Source: Gaeumannomyces sp. JS-464
Lineage: Eukaryota; Ascomycota; Sordariomycetes; Magnaporthales; Magnaporthaceae
Length of the DNA stretch: 64,000 bases
NCBI GenBank assembly: GCA_002197995.1
Contig: NGZR01000002.1
Coordinates: 1,736,001 to 1,800,000 of the forward strand
Reading direction: 5' to 3'
Both the position numbers and the translations under genes were made by a program. Positions within the stretch are counted from its first letter, which is position 1, and every line of letters starts with the position of its first letter. Positions 10,056-23,162 of the stretch are shown here, piece by piece. The notes under the pieces are model-generated. The model was not told the DNA's origin. It did not search any database and worked only from the letters and a program-made list of their open reading frames with translations.

Positions 10056-13000
10056 CTAGATGCTGCCAGACCTGTGATGACCAAGGTCTACCCGGGTGAG
10101 TTTGGTGGGGGGTGTTTCTGGAGCCCCGGTAGAGGTGGAAGCGGCATGACCAACAGGTGAGCTCTGTGGCAGCGGAGGTGGCGGCACTGCGGCATCGGAC
10201 ACGTTCGCCGTGACGCCGGCGTTCTCTTTGAACGATGCCAGATTGTCGTCGCCGTAAACTGATGGTGGTTTGGATGTCGAGAACCCCGACGAAGGGATCC
10301 GGCGCACCTCTTTCACTGTATCGGCAGTAGCGTTGGGTGCGACCGACGGTACTTCCTCTGGCGGCGAGATGCTCGCGGAGGGTGACGGGGTGTTGCCCAC
10401 CAGGGAAGGCGACGATGATGACAACATCATGGATGCAATGTGCGCGTGAGACGTTGATGATTGCGAGTGCGAGCGAGTTGTGGTCTGAAGCAGTGGCGAC
10501 GGCGACGTCGGCGGCGGAGGAAACGCGGAGCTCATCATCAAGGTCGGGCTGCCGCTACCGCTGCCGGCGTCCGAGTCCCTACTCCAGGCCGACAAAGCGG
10601 AGTTCTTTCGCGCGTGGTTCACACCCAGGAAAGGAGACGAAACGGCGGTTGGCTGCACCACGACAGGCGAAGCCCACGGCGACGAGTGGTGGGGTTGCAC
10701 GGGGCCAGGCGACGCCCATGGCGACAGGGGCCCATCAGCAACGGCCGACGCCGACAACGGGAATGGGCCCGGCCGCTCAGACCTTGGGCTGCCCTCGCGG
10801 CTGCTGACTAGACTGGGCTGAGAGCCGCCCCAGGCCCGCGACCGGAGCCGCAGGAGCGACGACAGCGTCATGTTGTCGTCGTCGGCCATCATGGCAAGCT
10901 GTGCAAGGCCCGGGCTCTGTAGGCTGTTTCGATCGGGCCCGCTCCCGATGGCCGACGGCAGGCCCATCGACATGATGGAGTTGCGGTTCGAGTACTCGGA
11001 GCGCTCGGTGATGGGCGTCAGGTTGGGCTCGCGCGACACGACACGCCCGCTGGCGCTCCTACCGATGGGGAGACCGCCCGACGGGCCAAAGTAGCCGCCA
11101 TTGGAGTATTCGTACGGGTTCTGCGCACTCTGCCCGCTTCCGCTGCCCGAATGGTGCCCGACTGGAGCGTTGGAGTAGAAGCCGAATTCCTGGCCATACC
11201 AACCATCGGAATCGTTGGCAAGCGCCGACGCATTGGCCTCGGCGACAATATCGTCGTCGTCCAGGTCGTAGTCGTCCATGTCCTGCGTGTATGGGTCGTC
11301 TTCGTAGTAATCGTTGTCGAAGCCCTCGGGCGGCGCGTCAGAGCGACCGCTGTGTGGCGCGTCAGACGCTGTTGTGGGGGAGATGATGAGAAGGTCCGTG
11401 GGCGGAGGGGGCGGCGATGAGTCCCTGCGGAACTTGCCCGACAGTGCCGCCCGCTGAGTGGCTTCGGCGAGAGCTGCCTGATACATAGCGTCTTCACTGG
11501 AGAGGACCGGCAGCCGTTCCTTCTCGCCAGCTTCATCCTCAACAGCCGGGGCGAGCGATGCTTACGGGGCAGAAGATACTTCTAGAGCAGAAGTCTGAGG
11601 CTGTCTGATCCCAGTGTCATCGCTGGGGGCAGCAGGAGCAGGGCCGACAGTCAATTCGGTGCTGAGAGACGTATGGGCAGTCGATTCGGACACAACTGAT
11701 TGCGTAGATGGCCGCGAAGTCGTGTCTGACTCCCTCTTGGCAGCTGCCTCGCGCTCGGCTGCCCGCTGGGCTTGGGCCTGAGCGAAGGCCCCTGGGATCG
11801 GCCGCCCATACTGGTCCGTGTCGTCGAGGTCAAAGATAGACTCGTCGAACGGTTCGCCGACAGCTCTTCGCCAGCGAAGTCCAGTTCGTCGGCGAATTCA
11901 TCGGTGAATCCAGCATCGTAGTAGAGCTCATCCTTCCGAGACCGAGGTGCTTCACCTTGTGTTCCCACAGGTTGCTGTCTCTTTTCCACAAACTCGGATA
12001 TGAGCGCCGGGGATGTTTGGACACCGAGGGGCGGAGACTGGATGCCCAGGCCAGATATTGCTTGCTCCAGCTTTGTCGGTTCGGCTAGGATGACAGGGGA
12101 CGCAGCAAGTTGGCTACCCATTCCAGGGGTCGAAGAATCTTTGGTCACAGCGAACCCAATCACCTTACCGCTGTCATCCCGCGGCGTGTCCAGCATTGTC
12201 GGAGACATGGGGCTTGCCAGCTCCGAAACCGGGTTGGATCGCTGAAACACAAACCCAGCGAAGTTTTCCTGGTCGTTATCCGGGTCCATCTCGCCGTCGT
12301 CGTCCAACGCCTCATCTATGCCGATCATAGGTATCTCCTCCTCTTCCCCAATCATCGGGATCTCTTCTTCCCCATACAAGTAGTCATCGTCCTCGGCATC
12401 CGCATTGACGCCAGGAATCCTCTCTTCGAGCCCACCGTCGTCCATCATGGCGTCATAGTCGAACTCGTCCATGTCGTCGAACCTGGAGTCCCGGTGGCCC
12501 GGCCCTGGGTCGCTATCTTTCCGCTCCAGTTCCCTTTGGCGATGCCTTTCCTCCAATAACTTCTCCTGTCTAGCCGCACCGATCATGTCGAAACTAAATC
12601 TAGAAGAGGTGCTCTTCATGTGTTTAGGCAAGGCGGCGAAGACACCATCTCTCACAGAGCGGCCGGATGCTGAGGCATTGCGCGACATCATGCTCCTCGT
12701 CGATGACATCTTTCTAGGGAGCTCGTGGAGGCTTCCGTCCTCGGATGTTTTGGTTGACTTTGTCGAAGCTGTTCGGGTGGAAGTGGTACGAGCATCCTTG
12801 GGTGGCGGTGCTGGCGGGTTGTCCTGGACCTGCGCTTGCTGACCTGGCACCGACTTCCGCTCTAGCGAGGTCTTTCGCCGGTGATCGGATCTCACTGGGA
12901 TTGGTGGGGCAGTTGGAGACACTTGGTTGGCATCGCCACCATCGGGCTCGAGATGCAGCGGAGGCTCCAGCTGTAAAGGCTGTGCTCCTCCACTTGGCTG

Positions 13001-14007
13001 CCTCTCCCGGGGACTCTGTGCTGGGGTATGGGCCGCGATTGCCTCGGGCCTTTTGTCGGAGCCGGAACTTGATATCCAGACACTGATTCGGGGCTGGCCA
13101 TGGGATTTGGTGGCCCGTGGCTCGGCGGCGGGGAAACGATGCGGCGAGGTCGAGGGGCGCTGAAGTCGTGAACCCTTGTGCCCTTGATACGCGGATCATA
13201 GGTGGGCTCTGAGTTCTGTAGCGAGAGGGGCTCGGGGGTCATATCCGAGGCATTCTGGCCCGTCCTGCGGCGCATCAACAGTGTAGAAACGGGGTTCTTG
13301 AGAAACGGCAAGCTTCTCTTCGCCTTTTGCGTTTCTGCTGCCACAGCGCCACCGCCTTGGTGGGCAAAGCTGGGCGGCTCCGTGGCAAGCCTTGTCCCGG
13401 CTGGTCTCTTTCCGGTAGGCTGGGTGGGGAGAGGGTTAATACCGGTTGGCGCGACGAAGCTCGAGGGAGCTTTCGGCTGCTTCGTGGGCACGGGAGGGGG
13501 ACGGTCGCTCACGCCAGTGTTTATCGGTGGAGGGGGCGGCTTTGAGCGGGAAAGCGCGCTCTCGGGAAGGGCCGGCGGCGTAGATGCCGCGTCGGGCCCC
13601 ACGTATTGGCCATTTTGTAGACTCTTGCGGTAGTTTTGGAGTGCCACGCCTCCGATGAAGCCGGCTTCACCACCGCTGTACGAAGGCCGGGACTGAGGGG
13701 GAGACCTGACATCCTTGGGTTGTGGCTGCGGGGGAGACCTCGGGTCTTGGGGTGCAGCCTGGGGCACATATGACTTCCTGTCGAAAAGCGTATCGTTCTC
13801 CGAGGTGACCCTAGCTATCGGCGGCAGAGTCGGGGGCTCATTTGCGGCATTCGACGAGCGCGGGCGGGAGTCGGAGTGGGGAGAAGGATCTAGCAAGGCC
13901 TGAGAATGCTCCTGCGGCTGCGCGGACTCCCACGGACTGGACTGGTCGGGCAGCGGCGATGTCGGGTTCGACGGGGCGCGTCGGTGGAATCGGAGGTGGG
14001 AAAGCAT
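10056..14007 (-). CDS. very long disordered Ser/Pro-rich protein (two frame breaks, one short intron)
   Basis: The gene reads from ATG 14007 to the stop at 10056 across three frames. The changes are single missing bases near 13055-13060 and near 11858-11862, plus a 69-nt intron (11565 down to 11497, GTAAGC...CCAG). With both bases restored the length is exactly 1,295 codons. The product is almost wholly low complexity. It opens MLSHLRFHRRAPSNPTSP, then Pro-rich and Ser/Thr-rich stretches, an acidic Asp/Glu block with a duplicated EEIPMIG motif (near 12320-12370), another acidic patch, then Ser-Pro repeats. There is no signal peptide or transmembrane segment. Such proteins often act as phosphorylated scaffolds, but the function is not recognised here. 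Confidence 0.7.
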
Positions 14008-16765
14008 GACGGCTGCGGCGTGTCAGCCACGAGGGCTTTGTGTGGCGATTGTTATCTCGGATGTATCATGTATCAGGCGCGTGACGCGTGCATGGAATGC
14101 GGCATGCTGTATGGGCGGATGGCGTCGCGAACGAAGGGATAGCTCTCGGCCAGCGGCAGCGGCGGCAGCCTGGTCGGCGTGCCAACGAGGGCGCGACCGA
14201 CAGCAAGGAGGGGCCAGATGGGTCCTAAAGAAGCCTGAGACAGGCAGGCGGCGCAGAGCTGGCGCTGAGACTCGTCACGGTAGGACTGCGAAGGGTTGGA
14301 AAGACGCAATTCGTTCAATAATCCATGCACTCGTACTGGAAAACAGCGCCGCTCGTAATGAAGGGAGGCTCGAGATTGGATGCGATACCCAAAGCCATTG
14401 ATGACGGACGCTGTGGGGATCCAAAGATTGAACCCAGGGTCTGTGCCTTGCCCTTGCTGCGCTCGTCAGCCGTCAGCCAGAACCGCCGCTGCCGTGCCGT
14501 CCAATCCTCCAAATCCTGCTGCTGACTGTGGGGCAGCACTGAGCTGGTGTCACGGTCGCGTCGATTGCGACGGCGGGTGCCCTGTGCCGCTTTACACGGT
14601 ATTCGCCGCTGGAGATGGCACGCTCACATACAGTACGTGACACATCCAATACTGTACGCTGCTGCCTTGCCCGCTGTTCGGCTGCTTGCTTTCCCATTTT
14701 CTCCTGCAGCGCGGGGGGTTCATTCACGGCCCAACCAATTTGATGCCCCCGCCAAGCCACACAATATTCGAGAACCTTTCCACTTGCATCCATGACTTGT
14801 GTCCACAGCCGGCTCAAGTCTCGACCACGCCGCTCTAGGACATCTGAAGCACGTCTCCAAACGCCCACATTGCTGTTGATGGCTTCTTTTTTCTTTCTTT
14901 TTTTCCTTTTGTTTCTTGGCGTTTGGCAGCTCGTCGTGTGTGGCCTGGTGGGATGGCCCCCACGTTCTAAATCGGGCGCGTCCTCTGGCAAGCATGGATG
15001 GGGATTGTTCCCATGTGGCCTTTCGCTAGCATCTTTCCTGGCTCCAACTCGCCCGAACTGGACACGCTTCCACGGCCGCTGTCAGAACTTATTCTCTGCG
15101 CCCTGGCACGCGAAACAGGTCCAGGCCTGGGACAAACCTTGGGGCTAAAACTCAATCATGCGCCTTGTTGCTATCGCGACAGATAGGGGCCCGGCCGGCC
15201 CAGACCTAGTGCAGGCCATCTGTCGTTGTCGGGCATCGTGGCAGAGTATTCCAAGATATGTCGCCCGCCGGGAGCCGAACTCAAGCCCGGGCCGAAGGGC
15301 GCACAGAACGGGGAAGTGCAGCCACTGCAGCCAACCGTAAGTCTGCCCGCCAGCGCTCAAGGTTGGCGCTTTGAGCCTCCAGTCCGGCCTGTCAATTCGT
15401 GTACGCAGCACAGCACGGACAAGATGTCGTGCTGGCCACAAGGCACGCATCGTGCGATACGGCACACAATCTCTGCATCGCCACGTCACTTTGTTTGCAG
15501 TGTGGTAATCAGCATCTGACCCACCATCGAGCCCTTTCGGGATTCCGTTTTTGTCTGTGTCAGTGTGTTTCTTTCCGTGGCAGCGCGCGTATTGTCCAAG
15601 ACATCGATCGGGCATGGGCGATGAACCGCCAGCTCAACCCCGCTCGGTGGCATGGCCTGGCCTCGCCATCGCGCTACTAGCCTCTCGACGCGCTCTTGCG
15701 CGGTTCACAGCTTCACACGATCGTGTGGCCAGACAGAGCATGAGATTCCTCTCCTGAAGCGGACCATTGGGTCGCAAACCATATGCGTGCCTGCGCATCG
15801 ATAGCGCCCAACCAGGCGGGGCTCGCCCAGGCTAACGGACGTGGTGAGGGGACGAAGAGGGGCGGGGTCCCTCGCGCGCCCCAAGTTCAGCGACGCTTGC
15901 CCTCGTCCCTCCTCGCTCGGTGTACGATAGTGAGGTGGCCCCCGGCCGGCCGTCGGCGGTGGACACACATACGTGACAGCGCTCCGGCGTCGCTAGCACC
16001 AGCGAGCTGCGCACATGACTGGACCTCGTCGCCTCCCTCATGGCGGTGCGGAGCTTGTGCGCCTGCGGGGGCGCCTTGTAGCGTGCAACCCCGAGGCAGC
16101 GTGGACCGTGGGCTCGGCCCTGGCGCGCCCGGTGATTCGCCGCGCCCGACGTTGCGACGCAGTTGCGCGGGAAAAAGGCTCGACATCGCGCAGCGGTCTG
16201 CAGGTTCCTCGCAGCCCCCGCGGCCAACGTGCAGCGGCAGATGCTCAGCAGGTCGCCGCCCTCTGATTGGGCGCTGGCCGCCGTTTTTTGTCCCCAAGTG
16301 TCCATCCCACAGTTGGTGACAAGTGACGGCCATGTTAAAAATGGCTGAGCGCAGGTACACTTTCAACCCCTGGACAGCCCTTTTTTCCTGTCCCCTTTTT
16401 TTTCCGTGCGGCCAGGCTGTGGCCTCTACTTGATTTTCAACCGTCGCAGCTGCGTCAGGACGCAATCAAGAAACATCATGACAGCGCAACCGACGCTCTT
16501 GCTCGACCTCGACCCGCGACATTCGCCCCCCATGGCTTCGCTCGTGTTCATTGCCGATGCTCTCTGGGCTATTGCCGCCCTTTCGCTTTTGTTCAAAAGG
16601 ACGATGGGGCGCCAAACGCCGCGACGCCCATGATGCTGTGGTTCACCATCCTGCTCATTGCCGTGACCTTCGGGTTCGCATTTTCAAGTCGTTTACCGCC
16701 GCCTGTGATATTGCAGTGACATGTGCGCTCAGCATCAGCATCAGTCCCAGAGAGACAAGGCAACC
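14008..16765. other. long shared upstream region between divergent genes
   Basis: This 2.7-kb stretch separates two divergently transcribed genes, the disordered protein on the left and the C2H2-like regulator on the right. Many overlapping open frames occur in both strands because of high GC, but none carries a domain. It probably holds the 5' untranslated regions and promoters of both genes; pyrimidine-rich tracts lie near 16370-16400. Confidence 0.5.
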
Positions 16766-18821
16766 ATGCTCGGCAGATACGCAACAGAGACCAGCTCGGG
16801 CGGCGCCCGCGGTCCGACCTCCCTGTCCGGGGTTATCCGGCTCAAGGAGTCGGGCGGCGGCGCCTACGAGAAGGCTCACCTCTCCGTTTCCGCTGCCGAG
16901 GCGCGCTTTGTGGCCCTCGGGAGTGAGACATCGCGCTCGTCCACCCCGGTCACGGATGCATCCACCTACCAGACGCCATCTTCCGTCAGCTCCTGGGGGA
17001 CGACCGCAGGGTCGCAGGAGGCCGAGTCGGGAGAATGCAGCTACCCGGGAGATGACGAAAAGAGGTCTCGCGATCGCAAGTGGGACGAGGAGTATGTCTC
17101 TGCTTGTGCTTTTCCCTTCAGCCCAACGCACTTGATTTAGTCCCCTGTCGCCCTCTCCCCACTGTCCATGCCCGGTCGTGGGAGAGGGACCATTGTGAAG
17201 CGTCTCCAACTAACCAGTATCCCTCGGAGCAGAAGCCTTCCAGTCCGCTCGCGCCGGCCCTCGGAGGAGTCGCCCATGTATCCCGCCGTCTTCAGGCCGC
17301 CAAACTCTGGCCGCAGCAGCAACTCGGACAGCGGCAGCGCGTCCAGCAAGAAGAGCGGCGGTGCGAGGTCCGGTGGGTCCGCTTCTCCACGGCAAAAGTC
17401 GGACGTGAGCGACACCGAGTCATGCATGGCAGACGAGGAAGACCGTGAGAACGACGACGACGACGAGTGGTGCGGAGAGGATGACAGCCTCGACGCAGCC
17501 GTCATCGCCGCCGTCGACGGCGACCTCGCTCTGGCCGCGTACCTCATCCCCCTGCTGCACCGCTCCTTCAGCTCCGCGGTGCGCACCAAGGTCGAGGCAT
17601 GGCAATGCGGCAGCCCTGGCAGCGGCTCAGGCGGCGGCCGATCGTCTGATAGCCAGCACGCCGGGTCGTCTGCCAGCGGCGGCAACAGGTCACCCATCGC
17701 CCCGCGCAAGCGCAGGCGACGCACCAGCTCGGGCGACGGCGAGCGCGCCGGCGACAGAGACGGTGGCGACGAGGATGACGAGGGAGGCTCCGGCAAGGCC
17801 AACAGCCACCCCGAGACGCTCGACGCGCACGCGCCGCTCCTTGCCTGCCCCTTCCACAAGCTCAATCCGGCGAAGTACGGGATCCAGCACGGCGCGACGT
17901 CGAGCAACGTCAAGAGCGACTACTACCGCGCGTGCGCCGGGCCAGGGTTCAAGACCATCCAGAGGCTCAAGTATGGACCACCTCCTTTCAGACAGTTCCC
18001 GCGTGTCCTCTTGTCGCCGGTCGTGCTCGTCGGCGGAGTTCGTATGGCCTACAATCCTAACCTCCTCAATCGTAGGGAGCACCTGAAGCGAAAGCACACT
18101 GTCGTCCAGTGCGAGCGCTGCTACAAGATCTTCCGCGGCAACAACCGCGAGGCTTCCCAGCAGCTGACGCTGCACTCGCGCAGCGACGAGATCTGCCAGA
18201 TCGGCGACGCGGGGCTGAGAGAGGGCATCAACAACGTGCAGTGGGCGCTGCTCGACAAGCAGAACAGGAAGAAGCCCCAGGAGTCCCACAAGTTGGAGAA
18301 GTGGTTTGAGATTTGGGAGATTCTCTTCCCCAACAACGACAAGCCAAAAACGCCATGTAGGTCCCCCTCCGCTCTTTCCCCTGGCTAATCTTGGCTAGCT
18401 AGAACGAAAGTCTGACTAACTTCTCCCTCCCCTCCTCCTTCGCAGGGTACGACGGTCTGTCCATCGCCTCCTCGGGCCAGTCGACGCCCGAGAGCGAGCA
18501 GTTCGCGGCCATCTTCGTCAACATCCTCACGCACAAGGTCCGACAGGGCGACATTGCGCTGCAGGCCGACGAGAACACGATGGGCCGGCTCAAGAATGTG
18601 GTGGAGCAGACGTTCCGGACCTGGGTCAACACGCGCGACGACCTGCAGCTGACGGACGCGTCGTCCAGCCTGGCCGGCAGCGCCCTGCACTCGTCGTCGC
18701 GCGTCGGCGGCTCGTCCACGCACCTGTCCGGGCCCTCCAACAGCGCCTCGCAGCAGCTGACGGCCTCGTCGTACAACAGCGGCGCCCACGTCCCCATCGC
18801 CCCAGCGTCCCGCCACCCGCA

Positions 18822-18904
<83 letters not shown>

Positions 18905-19212
18905 CGCAGCCTCAGCAGCAGCAGCAGCAGTACCACCCACATCCTCTCGGCATGCAGCCCGGCGGCCCGCAGTACATCGCCATGCCCATGGGCCGACAGG
19001 CAACCCAGTTCCCTGGTGCCATGGGCGGGGCCGCGGCTGGTGCTGCCGCCGGGATGCCGCTGGCCAACTTCAACAGCGCCATGCATCCGGCAGGGCCAGA
19101 GGACCTGAACAATGGCTGCTTCGTCGTCATGCAACCATCTTTCTGGGCCCCGACCAACGTACCGGTCCAGTTCCACGGCCTGCCATTCGCCCCCGCTGGC
19201 GCCCCCACCTGA
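16766..19212 (+). CDS. C2H2-like zinc-binding transcriptional regulator with poly-Q tract
   Basis: Four exons: 16766-17091, about 17218-17970, 18076-18356 and 18446-19212, about 708 aa. The exon 2 start is ambiguous, since 17218, 17230 and 17233 all keep frame. Ser-rich N-terminal regions contain an acidic patch (DEEDRENDDDDEWC) and a basic patch (RKRRRR, a likely nuclear signal). The conserved core has the Cys/His pattern of a fungal C2H2-like family: CPFHKLNP, RLKEHLKRKH, VQCERCYKIF, then KLEKWFEIWEILFP. The C-terminus carries about 30 Gln in a nearly pure CAG run and ends rich in Pro, Gly, Ala and Met. This is consistent with a DNA-binding activator. The target genes are unknown. Confidence 0.85.
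18820..18930 (+). repeat. CAG trinucleotide repeat encoding poly-Gln
   Basis: An almost uninterrupted CAG run encodes about 30 glutamines, followed by Pro-Gln-Pro and a second Gln run of six. The purity of the codon suggests a length-variable microsatellite rather than an old, codon-mixed Gln tract. Confidence 0.9.
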
Positions 19213-19979
19213 GCTCTTCCGAGTACTACACTACCGGGACGGAGGACAACTTTGGGCAGAGTGGCGCGGAGACTGACTTTGGCTTGTGATTGTTTGTATT
19301 GATTCGCATTAGGGGGTGTCATTTGCCGGTGTTTGGGCGGTGGTCTTGGTCAATTCCCCGGAGGGAGGCGCCTGGTGCAAGCGGTGCGGTACATAGGTTC
19401 GGTTCGGTCTGGTAAACTCATCTTAGATTGCTTGCTGGATCTCGTTCTGGGACTCTATTCTGCTTTTGGCCTTTATCTCTCAGCATCAACTCTGCCGCAT
19501 TTTTTTTTCTTTTCTTTTCTTCTCACCCACATTTGCGATCTCCAATCACTACTCCCTCTCCTATAGGACAACTTGTCTGCATGCAGCATAGAAACGCAGT
19601 TTAATTCGCATCCTATCCCATGCCCCCACGTTACCAGTGTGCAAATCGGCCAAGCAGTCTCAACATCATCAATGTCCGTCATCGAGCGGCTCCCCAGATC
19701 CGTAGATGTCGTGCGCACGTCTGGCTATGTGCCTACGCTGCCAGACAGATTACCAACCGCAGGTCGCCGTTGACTGGCACACTCCTGCAGCACGAACTCC
19801 GGTATTCAATCCGGCTTATTGGCTGGCAGGCTGGGCCAAGTCTATCCGGGCCAACACTGGCGGACACCCCCACCCTCAGTATTCCGAGGACTCGACATGC
19901 AAGCGACCCGCAATGTGATTCGTCTTCCCACCTATTCCCCAATGCCTTCCCATCTCCCAATTTACTTCCCCTTTCCACA
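19213..19979. other. 3' regions of two convergent genes
   Basis: This lies between convergent stop codons and has no recognisable coding sequence. It contains a pyrimidine-rich run at 19500-19540. Confidence 0.5.
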
Positions 19980-22782
19980 CTAATAAATACTAATGCGACT
20001 CTCTTCCAACTTCTCGTACTTCTTATCGGCCAATTCCAACGCCTTGTCGATCAAACCCGCCATTTCATCCCTACCTTTGTCGTCCAGTTTTGGAAACGTG
20101 TAGAATTCTGTCATGACCCTCCTGGCGTCAAACGGGCCGCGATGTGTTTCCCCACGCCGCATCGCCTCCACGGCCTCGTCGTCCATGAGGCCATCCACGT
20201 AGCACTCCCCAACGACCGTGAAACCGTCAAGCCCGGCGTCCCCGCTGTCGCGCAGCAGCGAGCGCGGCCGGAGGACAAAGGGCATGCTCGCCCCGCCTAG
20301 GATGCAGATCGAGTCTCCGGCCCTGGCGGCCTCGGAGCAGAGGCCGAGGTGGCCGCCCGAGGTGACGAAGAGGCTGCGGCCGTTGCACACCGCCCCGCTT
20401 ATCTGCTCGAAGACCCGGGCGTCCCCTTCCTCCCCTCCTCCTGATTCCGCCTGCCAATCCTCCCACCACGTGCGGGTCGTCTCGTCGTCCGAGCTGCATG
20501 CCAGCATGTAGGCGACAAAATGCCGCGCGAGGGCGGCCCCGCCGTCCTTGACCTTGCTGCCGTACGCGTTCCGGCCAGCACATAACGTTCGCGCGAGCAG
20601 GCCGACGCGGTCGGGCGCAGAGCCTTGCTCGCCGGCGCCGAACAGTTTTCCGAACAGCTTTTTCAGCACCCACTCCCCGATGCCCCTCCTGTGGTGGCTC
20701 CCGGCGCGGCCGCACCACACGATGGCCGACAGCTCGATGCCGCGGACCTCGAGGCAGTGGGGCGACGCCGCCTCGTACCGCCGGAAGGGAAGCGCCCGCC
20801 CGGGCTCGGGGTCGTCTCCTATGGTCCAGTGGCGGAGCATCCCGTTCTCGCTCTTGCTCCATCTGGGGACCCAGGACGGACACGACTCCGCGTTCTCCGG
20901 GCTCGACCCCTGGCGCCTCTTGCCCCATCCTCCCCCGGCGTCGGACAGGAATTTGAGCGGCAGCGGCTCCGTCTCTCCCGACGCCAGGAACTTCTCCGCG
21001 ACGAGCCTGCACAGTTGCATCTCGCTCATGCTGTAGTCTGGCGCGACAAAAGGCGCGTCCCCCGCCGGGTTCTCGCGCGTCGCGATCCCGAGGAGGGCGA
21101 AAAACTGATCCAGCTTGTCCGAGCTGTTAAAGTCCTTGGTGAGCCGGAGGAGGTGGAGAAAAGACGGCCGGAACGGCATGCCGTGCGGCGAGCCGTGGCG
21201 GGAGAGCCGGAAGATGAGGTAGGCTCCGTAGATGCCGTGGAACAGGTGGAACTTGCAGTCGCGGTGCAGAGACCACGAGTCGTCGGGCCGGGGAGTGTAC
21301 TGCGTCCGCAGTATGGCCGCGCAGAGCCCGACCCAGTGCCAGGCGATCCGGCATTTGCCCCAGACCACCTCGGCCGACTGGGAGCAGACGACTTCCTGTA
21401 TCACCCAGCGGCGGCGGAACCACTCATTGGCGAAGAGCTGGGACAAGAGCACCCAGTCCTCCCCTTTCAGGCTTTCGACGTCTTTGGCCGAGTCTGGTCC
21501 GCAGACCAGGTTCGAGCCCGTACTGTCGTCACGGATCTCGTAGCTCGCTGGAAGCCGGTCGTCCCAGGCGCGAACGATGCTGCAAACCAGGCCGAGGGCC
21601 TCTTGAGCGCCATACCCCCGCTTCTCGTGGCCCCTGGACCCCAGCCAGATGACAGTCTTGGCGGCAGCGCTGTATATCTGGCTCATGACGGCGACCTGCA
21701 TGGCGCGCTCGTCGTCGTCGTCCTGGTTGATGCAGAGCGCGTCCGCCCAGAGGACGCAAGGCTCGTCACTACGCCTGAGGCAGTAAAGAGCCTCCCAAAT
21801 GTTTCCCCTAACTTCGACATCCACACCGTTGCACACGACGCGCCCGTAGATACCTTTGACGTGGTCGCCGAGGCCGTGCGGACCCGAGACGTCCCAGAAG
21901 TCCCACACATAAGACAGCGCATCGTATCTCACCTCCTTTGCGCAGCTCCTCGGGGCGGGGACGAGCCGGCAAGTGATGGGGTCGCCCAGCGCGCCCGGGT
22001 CGACGATCAAGAGGCGGAACCAGGAGCTGTCGGGGAGAGGGGCGAACACCTCGCCCGCTGGCGTGCTCGACGGGGCCGCTTGCTCTGGCAGGTGGGCCGG
22101 TAGGATCCCCTTGTTGACAAAGGATGTGGCCGGCCCGCTTTGCCCCTCTGGAGGCACGATAGACCGGAGCTCTTCTCCACGGGGCAGATGCAGACGCACG
22201 GGGAGGTAGAGATGCCCCCACGGCATAGTTCCCTGGAGTTGATTCCAGCCGTGCTTGCGAGCGAAAACAAGCTCTAATGGCTCGTCGAGCACTTCAGGTT
22301 AGAAATTCCGTAGCAAACACGACCTGGTGACGGGTACTGAATGGAGAAAAGTGTCAACACAGTACCGTCAATGTCCAATGTGACTATTTTTTTAAAGACG
22401 CGGCTGGTGCGCCGTAGTTTTCGGGGAAGTTCGCTGAACCAGTCAATGTCATCGTCTAGCAGAAACCTCGGGAGGAATGTTAGCGGCTCGATTACCAACA
22501 GGTGCAGCGTGTTGACGAGACGACTTCCGCGAGGCCTACGCGCGCCGAAAGGGGGCGCGCGAATCGTCGTGATTGTCTCAACCACTCACCCCGGCAGTGA
22601 AAATATTCCCACGCAGAGGGCGCCAGGGCTTGGGCAAAACTTTTGCCGCCGCTGACGTCCAAAACGTTCAGTACCGAACGTATATCGGCATAGGTCGCTT
22701 GGGTCTTCTCGTCGGCGGCAAACTCGTATATCTCCAGACACCGCGCCCCGGCCCGTGTGGCAGTTGGTTGCCCGTCGCTCAT
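19980..22782 (-). CDS. heterokaryon incompatibility (HET) domain protein
   Basis: Exons are 22782-22590 and 22291-19980, joined in phase across a 298-nt intron (GTGAGT...GAAG), about 834 aa. The HET domain is clear: YDALSYVWD, a central VEVRGNIWEALYCLR, and LWADALCINQDDDDERAMQV followed by QIYSAAAKTVIWLG, at about residues 175-280. The C-terminal half has no named domain but is continuous and balanced. HET proteins trigger cell death or growth arrest after recognition of non-self, usually with partner loci. This one has no obvious partner alongside. The first exon begins MSDGQPTATRAG. The intron is long for this window and itself contains an open frame, so a missed middle exon is possible. 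Confidence 0.85.
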
Positions 22783-23162
22783 GGCCTCGGATGCGGGGGC
22801 TTATTATAGCCCGCTTGTCGGTTGAGGAAGGCTGGGGACGAGTGTTGAACACCAGGCTCAGGGTGAGGTTGATGGCGAACTGGCGGGAGTGGAGAATGGG
22901 GTAAAGTAGCGCGCATTTGGGCAGCGATCGTCTCGTTTTTATGTTGCTGCCACCAGCAGGTAGAATCAGAGCGGGGCGCAGCAAGGCGCAGCGTTGTTGG
23001 CTGCAGGTGGTTCCCTGCGTGCTTGCATTGGGGCGCTGAGGCGGATATGAATTTTTGTTTATTTTTTTTCTCCTTCCTCTTTTTGCTAGTTTTTGTTTTA
23101 ATCGGATTCCTGTTGCCTATTTTAAATTACAATCACCAAGCTGCCGAACGACTCGCATCGCA
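22783..23162. other. intergenic, no gene seen
   Basis: This lies between the HET gene promoter and the 3' end of the subtilase. It contains a T-rich tract near 23055-23100. Confidence 0.5.

Noticed and set aside
20625..22103. 492-codon plus-strand open frame
   Set aside because: Antisense to the HET gene; it lacks any domain and reflects high GC at codon third positions.
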